Positions 1 to 4,929 of a stretch of 5,572 bases of DNA are shown in pieces. The notes below the pieces were generated by a model that saw only the letters and a list, made by a program, of their open reading frames with translations, was not told where the DNA came from and did no database searches. The stretch is from an uncultured bacterium (GTDB lineage: Bacteria; Bacillota; Clostridia; Oscillospirales; Acutalibacteraceae), in the NCBI GenBank assembly GCA_905215105.1, contig CAJMOI010000131.1, forward strand, positions 1-5,572, read 5' to 3'. Position numbers and translations under genes: made by a program. Each line of letters begins with the position of its first letter. Position 1 is the stretch's first letter.

Positions 1-290
1 CCCTGCCTTCCTGGGCGGACATCCGTATCACTTCCCGGAAACTTTCCCGATTCAAGGCCCGTTTCAAACAGGAAACCGGCATGACACCCCGGGAATATAT
101 CAATCAGCTGAAAATTCGGGAAGCCCGAAAGCTTCTTCGGGAAGGTCACAGCATAACGGACACTGCCATGGAACTGGGATTTTCCAGCAGCAGTTATTTC
201 GCGGTGTTGTTTAAAAAAATCACTCTGTACACACCTCAGGAATACCGGAAAAAGAACAATCCTGCTCCGAAAAACAGAGCAGGATTGTGA
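1..290 (+). CDS. AraC-family transcriptional regulator, C-terminal part (5' end outside window)
   Basis: The reading frame is open from the window edge (first full codon at 3) to TGA at 288-290, giving 95 visible residues. They form most of an AraC/XylS-type DNA-binding domain. The end of the first helix-turn-helix is visible (RKLSRFKARFKQETG), then TPREYINQLKIREARKLL, the linker helix. The second helix-turn-helix follows (SITDTAMELGFSSSSYF) with the family signature FKKITLYTPQEYRKK. The usual Gly of the KKxTGxTP motif is Leu here. Such proteins are cytoplasmic regulators, usually with an N-terminal ligand-binding or sensor region, which is not in view, so effector and targets cannot be given. 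An internal ATG at 81 is not the start, because the domain clearly continues upstream. The last codons overlap a minus-strand terminator hairpin and encode a short polar tail after the domain. The gene converges on the four-gene minus-strand block. The family call is secure; the specific function is unknown. Confidence 0.93.
   Translation, partial: LPSWADIRITSRKLSRFKARFKQETGMTPREYINQLKIREARKLLREGHSITDTAMELGFSSSSYFAVLFKKITLYTPQEYRKKNNPAPKNRAGL
248..288 (-). terminator. Rho-independent terminator of the minus-strand operon, inside the AraC 3' end
   Basis: A perfect 12-bp inverted repeat pairs 256-267 with 277-288 (core CAATCCTGCTC / GAGCAGGATTG) around a 9-nt loop. Read on the minus strand the stem is followed directly by TTCTTTTT (255-248), so it is oriented to end transcripts coming from the gene that stops at 306, 18 nt upstream. 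On the plus strand the stem is followed by GAATAAAAG with no U-run, so it looks one-directional. The whole structure lies within the last codons and stop codon of the convergent AraC-family gene. Confidence 0.85.
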
Positions 291-305
291 GAATAAAAGA
301 CAGAT

Positions 306-1085
306 TTACGAAAGTTTTTCAAATTTATCGGCACCCACACCGCAAATCGGGCAGGTGAAGCCTTCCGGAAGAAGTCCTTCGTGAATATAGCCACACACGG
401 TGCAGCGCCAGCGCTCGGGAGCAGCAGCTGGTTCAGATTCGAGTTTCTCAAAACTTTCCACACCAACACCGCACAGCGGGCAAGTGAAACCTTCCGGGAG
501 AGGACCTTCGTGAATATAACCGCACACAGTGCAGCGCCAACGTTCACCAGAAGGTGCCGGAGCCACCGGAACCTCTTCCGCTTCTCCCTTATAGGAAGGA
601 GCGGTTTTAGGCGTTCCGCCTTTCACAACACTGTGATAGTATGCGTAACTCATGGGTTCTTCCGGCAGAAGTTTCTCAGCTTCTGTCACTTCGCCGATGA
701 ACAGCAGATGGGTTCCCAAATCAACGGTCTGTTCCACTTTGGCGCTGAACCGGGCAGCGGCACAGTCTGTTACATAGGGCACACCGGCTTCGTCACGTTT
801 AAAATGGAAACCGGCAAACTTATCCTCTGTCTCACTGGAACGGAACCCGAAAACCCCGATCAGATCCATACCTGCTTCTTGCGTCAGCGGCACTGCGGCA
901 AAAACGCCGGATTCCTGAATGATTTTCGCGGTGGTATTCTGTTTGTTTACTGCAACCGCCAGTTTGGGCGGTTCCGCCGTCACTTGTGTCACTGTGTTTA
1001 CAATGCATCCGGCATCCTTTCCCTGTGCGCTGGAAGAAAGAATGTAGAGCCCATAGGTCATTTTGTAAAAGGCTGTCAGGTCCAT
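306..1085 (-). CDS. Flavin reductase domain protein with two tandem rubredoxin domains (high-molecular-weight rubredoxin, Hrb-like)
   Basis: This is a 259-residue cytoplasmic redox protein. Residues 1 to about 155 match the FMN-binding flavin reductase-like (split-barrel) family; the N-terminus (ALT-type YKMTYGLYILSS, then NTVTQVTAEPPKLAV) and the IGVFGFRSSETEDKFAG stretch are typical. After a Pro/Ala/Glu linker come two short rubredoxin domains. The first has Cys185, 188, 202 and 205, the second Cys228, 231, 245 and 248, each CxxCGY then CPxCGVG, and each should bind one iron. The Cys spacing (x2, x13, x2) resembles the rubredoxin tail of rubrerythrin more than free rubredoxin. By homology with Moorella Hrb it would pass NAD(P)H electrons through FMN and rubredoxin iron to a flavodiiron O2/NO reductase; no such partner gene is visible here. 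ATG at 1083-1085 has AAAGGAG (1093-1099) 7 nt upstream. It lies 18 bp after the TPM gene and is last in the block. Having two rubredoxin domains instead of one is unusual. Confidence 0.92.
   Translation of the reverse strand: MDLTAFYKMTYGLYILSSSAQGKDAGCIVNTVTQVTAEPPKLAVAVNKQNTTAKIIQESGVFAAVPLTQEAGMDLIGVFGFRSSETEDKFAGFHFKRDEAGVPYVTDCAAARFSAKVEQTVDLGTHLLFIGEVTEAEKLLPEEPMSYAYYHSVVKGGTPKTAPSYKGEAEEVPVAPAPSGERWRCTVCGYIHEGPLPEGFTCPLCGVGVESFEKLESEPAAAPERWRCTVCGYIHEGLLPEGFTCPICGVGADKFEKLS
309..545 (-). repeat. Tandem coding repeat: two rubredoxin domains with a 129-bp period
   Basis: The segments encoding residues 181-216 (about 545-438) and 224-259 (about 416-309) are direct repeats offset by 129 bp (43 codons). 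By eye 30 of 36 residues are identical. The DNA has additional silent changes, for example four synonymous differences across the segment encoding the first CxxCGYIHEG motif. The spacer between them encodes a short Ala/Glu/Pro linker. The pattern indicates an internal domain duplication that has since drifted at silent sites under protein-level constraint. Confidence 0.9.
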
Positions 1086-1103
1086 AAATTCGCTCCTTTC
1101 AAT

Positions 1104-1862
1104 TTAGAAACTGCTTCCGCCGCCGCCATGGCTGGTTCCGCTGCTGGAAGTATGGGTGCTGGAACCACCACCTCCGCCGCCTCCGCTGTTATTGGAAATG
1201 GTGTGAGTCACCACATGCTTATGAAGAAATACATCATCGCGGCTGGTCAAGTGCGTATAACTGTTATCCGACAATACATATTGATCCTCTTTGTGACCAT
1301 GGGTATATTTACGCCAAACAATTGCTACCGCAATTGCGCCGCATGCTGCGCCGATGATTAGACAGGCTATCACAGCGCCCAGAATATTCGGATTAACCCA
1401 ATCCTCTACCTCTTTCAGGAATACACGGGCACCTTGGGCATATTTGCCATCTGCCAGGCAGGACGCAACCTTGTCCGTAATTGCCTGAATGGTATCGTCC
1501 GGAAACTTCTGAATGGCTTTACCTGTTGTGCTCATATAGGCCATCCGGTTGTCCATATCGATGAGCAGCAGTACACCCGTGTTGTCACTGCCCTCTCCAA
1601 ACCCGTTATAGTCGTAAAAATCATCGGCATAGGCCTGAGAGGTTTTTCCCTGTGCATCATCGGTGGTGACAATCACAATGTCCATTTGGGTGCTCTTTCG
1701 GTGCTCTGCCACACTTTCTTCCAGTTCCTGCACTTCGGCCTGTGTAAACAGTCCCGCCTGGTCATAAACCCGCTGGTCTCCGGCTGCAAAAACACCGGGT
1801 AAGGAAAACAGCACACACAGCAAAAGGGCCGTACACAGACTGATGGTCAGTTTCTTTTTCAC
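1104..1862 (-). CDS. TPM-domain membrane protein (YdjH/YgcG-like) with Gly/Ser/His-rich tail
   Basis: This is a 252-residue protein with GTG start at 1860-1862. An N-terminal signal peptide (KKK, then hydrophobic to about residue 25, with a possible cleavage near FAA-GD) is followed by a TPM domain (about 32-152). Its marks are VYDQAGLFTQAEVQELE, DIVIVTTDD, the DDFYDYNGFGEGSDNTGVLL segment, and MAYMSTTGKAI with a C-terminal AITDKV helix. A single membrane helix spans about 159-183. A polar tail then holds eight His and ends in a Gly/Ser/Thr/His run (SGGGGGGGSS, GGGGSSF), as is common in this family. Predicted topology is TPM domain outside and tail inside. Some TPM proteins have phosphatase activity, but others act as assembly or scaffold factors, so no reaction is assigned. 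The upstream gene's stop overlaps this start (GTGA), implying translational coupling. By domain it corresponds to B. subtilis YdjH, encoded beside the zinc-ribbon and SPFH partners as here. Confidence 0.9.
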   Translation of the reverse strand: MKKKLTISLCTALLLCVLFSLPGVFAAGDQRVYDQAGLFTQAEVQELEESVAEHRKSTQMDIVIVTTDDAQGKTSQAYADDFYDYNGFGEGSDNTGVLLLIDMDNRMAYMSTTGKAIQKFPDDTIQAITDKVASCLADGKYAQGARVFLKEVEDWVNPNILGAVIACLIIGAACGAIAVAIVWRKYTHGHKEDQYVLSDNSYTHLTSRDDVFLHKHVVTHTISNNSGGGGGGGSSTHTSSSGTSHGGGGSSF

Positions 1863-2917
1863 AGAAAGATCCCTCCTATCAATCCGGCAACCGCCGCTAC
1901 AGCCGCGGTAACACCGCCAAACAGAATGGCCAGCCGGGCTTTGCTCAAAGGCAGCCGCCCGCAGACCTTTCCGGTCTGACCGTTCACTGCGTAATAATAA
2001 GTTTCCCCATGGTATTGATAGGTCATAACCCATGCAGGAAGCAGCATATACTGCCATTTTTCCCGTTCTGTGCTGGCATGATACTCCTCTACATATACAT
2101 GGTCATATCCTCTGACAGTAGATCTCAGGCATTCCTGCGTATACTGGTCGATTTTTCTCTCCGCTTCCGGCCGTATGTCAACTTTATCCGTCATGCGGCG
2201 TTCTGCCAGAAAACCTGACAGATATGCCATTGAAAAATTGACTGCTTTTGAAAAATCAAAGGGATACACGCCCTGAGTCAGGTCAATGTCCTCCCGTTTG
2301 ATGGCGGTAAAAGTCAGGTTATCCAGATCGACGCTGCCTTCCCGCGTCACGCCATAAGTACTGGTTTCAATATATTCGGTGTTTCCCTTGCGCCAGGTGC
2401 GGACTTTTTCGCCTCTGGCACGGAGAAACCCGTGGGTTGTACAGTCAATTTTCCAGTAAGGATAGTACACCCCCGCCATTTTTTCCAAACGGGCTTCCTG
2501 TGAAAAACCGGGTTTCAAAAACCACTTTGTCTTTTTCCAGTCCTCAAAAGCTTTGGCAGCCTTTTCTTTGTCCAGCACAAAGGGGATCACCTTATCCGGT
2601 TTCAAATGATTGGACAACCGCTGGGACAATACTACCGGGTTGTGACAGTAATAACACCAGGTCGCAGCGGTGGACGCCTCGGCAATCACCTGAGCGCCGC
2701 AGTTTGGACAGGTATACTCTACGACATTTTCATAAAAGTCATCTTTGGGGGTAGCTTTCTGCTCTTCGTTCTTTGCTTCCGGTTCCGGCTGTGCATCCTG
2801 CTGCAATTCGCTTTCTGTAAAATAGCTGTCGCAGTATTCACAGTGGAATTGCTGGGCATCCGGGTCAAAGAGCAGTTCGCCGCCGCAGTTTTTGCATTTA
2901 TAGGTAACGACGGACAT
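1859..2917 (-). CDS. Double zinc-ribbon, C-terminally membrane-anchored protein (YdjG-like)
   Basis: This 352-residue protein starts with a TFIIB-like zinc ribbon (Cys8, 11, 26, 29). An acidic, low-complexity linker follows (about 38-60), then a second zinc ribbon (Cys70, 73, 88, 91). A long globular part (about 95-320) is rich in aromatic residues, with the motifs KVIPF, GVYYPYWKID, MLLPAWVMTYQYHG and YYYAVNGQTGKV. These are typical of the zinc-ribbon proteins found beside TPM genes in Firmicutes. Residues about 329-351 form one hydrophobic helix ending the protein, a tail anchor with the zinc ribbons in the cytoplasm. ATG at 2915-2917 has GAGAGGA (2930-2924) 6 nt upstream. The gap to the preceding SPFH gene is 18 bp, and the TGA stop overlaps the next GTG start. 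It corresponds by architecture to B. subtilis YdjG, reported to form a membrane complex with YdjH and the SPFH protein YdjI. Some databases label such proteins helicase- or replisome-related; nothing in the sequence supports that. Confidence 0.87.
   Translation of the reverse strand: MSVVTYKCKNCGGELLFDPDAQQFHCEYCDSYFTESELQQDAQPEPEAKNEEQKATPKDDFYENVVEYTCPNCGAQVIAEASTAATWCYYCHNPVVLSQRLSNHLKPDKVIPFVLDKEKAAKAFEDWKKTKWFLKPGFSQEARLEKMAGVYYPYWKIDCTTHGFLRARGEKVRTWRKGNTEYIETSTYGVTREGSVDLDNLTFTAIKREDIDLTQGVYPFDFSKAVNFSMAYLSGFLAERRMTDKVDIRPEAERKIDQYTQECLRSTVRGYDHVYVEEYHASTEREKWQYMLLPAWVMTYQYHGETYYYAVNGQTGKVCGRLPLSKARLAILFGGVTAAVAAVAGLIGGIFL
1863..1877 (-). promoter_or_regulatory. Ribosome binding site fixing the GTG start of the TPM gene
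   Basis: Read on the minus strand, AGGAGGG (1877-1871) lies 8 nt before GTG at 1862-1860. The codons that follow encode KKK plus a hydrophobic signal peptide. This favours 1862 over the in-frame ATG at 2057, whose extra 65 residues overlap the upstream gene and look like out-of-frame translation of it. Confidence 0.85.
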
Positions 2918-2935
2918 ATTGTTTCCTCTCTTTTA

Positions 2936-4270
2936 TCAACGGAAATCTTCCGGTGTGATGGGGTCTCCGCATTCGGGACAGAATTTCATTCCCGTCGAGT
3001 TGTCCATTTCAAATCCGCACTTGTTGCAGTGGAACTTGCCGGAAATCGGACGAGGCTTGCCGCAATTCATACAAAATTTGCCTGTATTTTTTGTGCCGCA
3101 TTCCTGACAGACCCAACCGCCGGCTGCTTCCGGCTTTTTGCTGCCGCACTGAGCACAGAATTTGGCGTTTTCCGGATTCTGTGCGCCACAGGAACAGGTC
3201 CAGCCTGCCGCCTGTGCAGCCTGCTGCTGTGCGGCTGCCTGCTGCGCTGCTTGCTGTTGTGCCATCTGTGCCTGCATCTGCTGCTGATTGGCCTGAGAAA
3301 ACACGCCTGCCATACCGGCGCCGGCATTCATGCCCATATTGATACCCATAAACCCGGCCATAGAACCGTTGGCATTGGAACCGGCTGCTTCAATGCCCCG
3401 GGCCATGGCGCCCTGAACATAACCTTCCCGGACAGCGGCATCGCTGAGCATGGCGCCCTGATTCCGCATGTTGATGAGCTTTTTCGACTCCTCGTCATAG
3501 GAAATGCTGGCAAGACCCACCGACTGGATTTCCATACCGCGGTTTTTCTTCCAGTCCTCGTCCAGGATATCGGCCATGTATTTGCTCAGTTCCCGGCTCT
3601 TGGAAGCCACATAGGAAATGCGGATGCCGTCGGCGGACATCTGGTTGATGGCAGACTGGAGAGCGTCCAGAAATTCAGAGAGATACTGCTCATTGATGTC
3701 CTTAATATCCACGACTTCCTGATTGCGCGGCACTGCTTCATAATAGAAGCGCAGAGGGTCGGTGATACGGATAGAATAGGTACCGTGTGCCCGCAGGAAC
3801 AGCTCGGCGTTGTACATGTTGTCAAAGTAGTTGATGGGATTACGGGTGCCGAATTTGATGCCCTTGATTTCCTGCAGGTTGATGAAATAGACCTTCTGGG
3901 CGGTGGGGGTAGCGCCGCCAAACTTGACGCGCTCGAAAAAGTCCTTGACAGAATCGCCCAGAGAACCGTTAAACAGGGACGGTGCGGAAGAGTTATTGAC
4001 CTGATAGTAGCCTTCCTCGGCGGTATAGTCGATGATCTTTCCACCATCCATCAGCATCATGAACTGATTGGGGTACACATGGATCACAGAACCATCGGTA
4101 ATGATATTCTGGCTTCCCTTCCGGTTGCCGTTGCGGCGGTCATCCCGGCGAACGGAGACGCCGCAGGTCATGACCGTGTTGTCTCCCATTTCAAAAGGCT
4201 CTATAGTTTCCAGCCACTGGTCGGCCAGCGTGCCGCCCAGTGCATTGACTGCTGTTTTGATAATTCCCAT
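2936..4270 (-). CDS. SPFH/band-7 protein with three C-terminal zinc ribbons (YdjI-like)
   Basis: This 444-residue cytoplasmic protein is sometimes annotated 'virion core protein'. Residues 1 to about 285 are the SPFH/band-7 region. It begins with MGIIKTAVNALGGTLADQW, the conserved start of YdjI-type proteins, and includes SVIHVYPNQFMMLMDGGKI, VYFINLQEIKGIKFGT, GTYSIRITDPLRFY and a helix with SKKLINMRNQGAM. A Gly/Met/Ala- then Gln/Ala-rich linker (about 290-356) leads to three zinc ribbons: Cys359, 361, 372, 375; Cys388, 391, 400, 403; and Cys415, 418, 431, 434. No transmembrane helix is visible, so membrane contact presumably needs partners. In B. subtilis, YdjI is recruited by YdjG/YdjH and in turn positions PspA; the same role here is inference. 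ATG at 4268-4270 has AAAGGAGGA (4286-4278) well placed. It is first in the minus-strand block, 27 nt below the predicted transcription start. It is longer than B. subtilis YdjI because of the multi-ribbon tail. Confidence 0.9.
   Translation of the reverse strand: MGIIKTAVNALGGTLADQWLETIEPFEMGDNTVMTCGVSVRRDDRRNGNRKGSQNIITDGSVIHVYPNQFMMLMDGGKIIDYTAEEGYYQVNNSSAPSLFNGSLGDSVKDFFERVKFGGATPTAQKVYFINLQEIKGIKFGTRNPINYFDNMYNAELFLRAHGTYSIRITDPLRFYYEAVPRNQEVVDIKDINEQYLSEFLDALQSAINQMSADGIRISYVASKSRELSKYMADILDEDWKKNRGMEIQSVGLASISYDEESKKLINMRNQGAMLSDAAVREGYVQGAMARGIEAAGSNANGSMAGFMGINMGMNAGAGMAGVFSQANQQQMQAQMAQQQAAQQAAAQQQAAQAAGWTCSCGAQNPENAKFCAQCGSKKPEAAGGWVCQECGTKNTGKFCMNCGKPRPISGKFHCNKCGFEMDNSTGMKFCPECGDPITPEDFR
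3203..3297 (-). repeat. Low-complexity Gln/Ala/Met-coding tract in the SPFH gene
   Basis: Residues about 326-356 of the SPFH protein are almost only Gln, Ala and Met, encoded by CAG, CAA, GCA and GCC triplets. Read on the plus strand this appears as irregular CTG/TGC repeats. It links the SPFH part to the zinc ribbons. The triplets are mixed rather than pure, so it is a compositional tract, though it may vary in length between strains. Confidence 0.8.
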
Positions 4271-4286
4271 GGTTGTTTCCTCCTTT
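4271..4286 (-). promoter_or_regulatory. Ribosome binding site fixing the start of the SPFH gene
   Basis: On the minus strand AAAGGAGGA (4286-4278) precedes ATG at 4270-4268 with normal spacing. The frame stays open upstream to 4546, but that extension would cross the promoter and the divergent rpmB start. The conserved N-terminus MGIIK of this family also begins here. Confidence 0.85.
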
Positions 4287-4303
4287 GGAATTGTTGCAAA
4301 TTC

Positions 4304-4332
4304 ATCATACCATAGCTTTCCCCACGTGACAA
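4304..4332 (-). promoter_or_regulatory. Sigma-A-type promoter for the four-gene minus-strand block
   Basis: Read on the minus strand: TTGTCA (4332-4327), a 17-bp spacer, then TATGAT (4309-4304). Both hexamers differ from consensus by only one base. The start would fall near 4297, leaving a leader of roughly 27 nt with the ribosome site. No extracytoplasmic-sigma-type motif pair (TGAAAC then CGT) is apparent in this stretch, which contrasts with SigW control of the pspA-ydjGHI genes of B. subtilis. Confidence 0.75.
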
Positions 4333-4465
4333 CTGTTTTCCCAAACGATTTCGGGTCAAAAAGGCAGATTTTGTATAGATTGTTCGGTTTTCTGTCACGG
4401 TTTTGCATTCTGGCGCGTTCCTGCTGAGTATCAGAAAGTTTTTTCCTGCAAATTTCAAAAAACCC

Positions 4466-4494
4466 TTGCATTTTGCGTGCAAATCTGATAGAAT
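4466..4494 (+). promoter_or_regulatory. Promoter of rpmB, with extended -10
   Basis: TTGCAT (4466-4471), a 17-bp spacer and TAGAAT (4489-4494) form a good vegetative promoter. TG at 4486-4487 gives an extended -10 element. Transcription would start about 4501, giving a leader of about 39 nt with AAAGGAGGTG (4525-4534) before ATG at 4540. The -35 is half of a short inverted repeat, TTGCA (4466-4470) / TGCAA (4478-4482), which could be coincidental. Confidence 0.75.
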
Positions 4495-4539
4495 ACCAAT
4501 GTTGCATTTTAGATCGTTCCACACAAAGGAGGTGCAGAC

Positions 4540-4728
4540 ATGGCAAAGTGTGATATTTGCGGCAAGGACGTCGCTTTCGGCATTAAGGTTTCCCACTCCC
4601 ATCGTCGTTCCAACAGAACCTGGAAACCCAATATTCGCCGCGTAAGAGCAGTTGTGAATGGTACTCCCAAGCGTATTTACGCCTGCACCCGCTGCTTGCG
4701 TTCCGGTAAGGTTACCCGCGCAATCTAA
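4540..4728 (+). CDS. rpmB: 50S ribosomal protein L28
   Basis: A 62-residue basic protein of normal length for bacterial L28. It shows the family features CDICGK at the N-terminus, then SHSHRRSNRTWKPNI and a C-terminal YACTRCLRSGKVTR. It is the zinc-binding (C+) form, with Cys4, Cys7, Cys49 and Cys52 able to bind one zinc ion. It is a structural protein of the large ribosomal subunit. It has a strong Shine-Dalgarno sequence (AAAGGAGGTG) 5-6 nt before ATG, its own promoter and its own terminator, so it appears monocistronic. It is divergent from the SPFH operon. In many Firmicutes rpmB sits beside asp23/DAK-type genes; that neighbourhood is not seen here. Confidence 0.97.
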   Translation: MAKCDICGKDVAFGIKVSHSHRRSNRTWKPNIRRVRAVVNGTPKRIYACTRCLRSGKVTRAI

Positions 4729-4746
4729 TTGGAGCATGTATTCACT

Positions 4747-4773
4747 AAGGAGCCCTTTGGGGCTCCTTTTTTC
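4747..4773 (+). terminator. Rho-independent terminator of rpmB
   Basis: A perfect 9-bp stem, AAGGAGCCC (4747-4755) with GGGCTCCTT (4760-4768), has a TTTG loop and is followed by a T-run (4767-4772). It lies 18 nt after the rpmB stop codon. On the opposite strand no U-run follows the stem, so it acts on plus-strand transcripts. Confidence 0.93.
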
Positions 4774-4799
4774 TATCCGTTTTTTTTGCAATTCAAACT

Positions 4800-4825
4800 G
4801 CCGGTCACAGATCTTGTGTGCCGGC
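4800..4825 (+). repeat. Imperfect hairpin in the rpmB-downstream intergenic region
   Basis: GCCGG (4800-4804) pairs with CCGGC (4821-4825), and CACA (4806-4809) with TGTG (4817-4820), with one bulged T at 4805 and a 7-nt loop. It lacks a U-run on either strand, so it is not a clear terminator. It could be a back-up structure, an operator-like inverted repeat or chance. The strand is arbitrary. Confidence 0.4.
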
Positions 4826-4870
4826 TCCTCTCTTTCGGATCGGCGCCCCGTAATCCGTAAAAATCCAGAA

Positions 4871-4900
4871 TCTGTAGATTGTACTGCATTGCTGTATAAA
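4871..4900 (+). promoter_or_regulatory. Weak candidate promoter for the unrecognised downstream gene
   Basis: TATAAA at 4895-4900 is a reasonable -10 element preceded by TG at 4893-4894. The sequences 17-18 bp upstream (around 4871-4877) match a -35 poorly. It lies about 30 nt before the likely ATG at 4930, downstream of the rpmB terminator, so some promoter is expected in this interval. It is offered only as the best visible candidate. Confidence 0.3.
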
Positions 4901-4929
4901 AATCTATCAAAAAGTGAGTTGTGAAACAT

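Noticed and set aside
309..545. Direct repeats resembling a two-unit CRISPR-like or mobile repeat
   Set aside because: The repeats are in-frame rubredoxin domains about 108 bp long with silent differences. There are only two copies, and the spacer is a coding linker.
381..1361. Plus-strand open frame (326 codons) over the flavin reductase-rubredoxin gene
   Set aside because: It is antisense to a protein with clear domains and crosses into the TPM gene. The product shows no family features.
1863..2057. N-terminal extension of the TPM protein to an ATG at 2057
   Set aside because: The extra residues overlap the upstream gene in another frame. A strong AGGAGGG and a signal peptide start at GTG 1862.
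3203..3297. CTG/TGC-rich stretch as a possible microsatellite
   Set aside because: The triplets are mixed and the stretch encodes the Gln/Ala linker. There is no long pure run.
2606..4315. Long plus-strand open frame (569 codons) antisense to the SPFH and zinc-ribbon genes
   Set aside because: It spans two well-supported minus-strand genes. Its product is a Leu/Cys/His-rich translation with no recognisable domain, and it has no ribosome site. It follows from the codon composition of the opposite strand.
4271..4546. N-terminal extension of the SPFH protein to 4546
   Set aside because: It would run through the operon promoter and the rpmB start region. The conserved family N-terminus and ribosome site lie at 4270.
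4403..4645. Plus-strand 80-codon frame overlapping the rpmB start
   Set aside because: It is out of frame with rpmB, which is certain. It has no ribosome site and no family resemblance.
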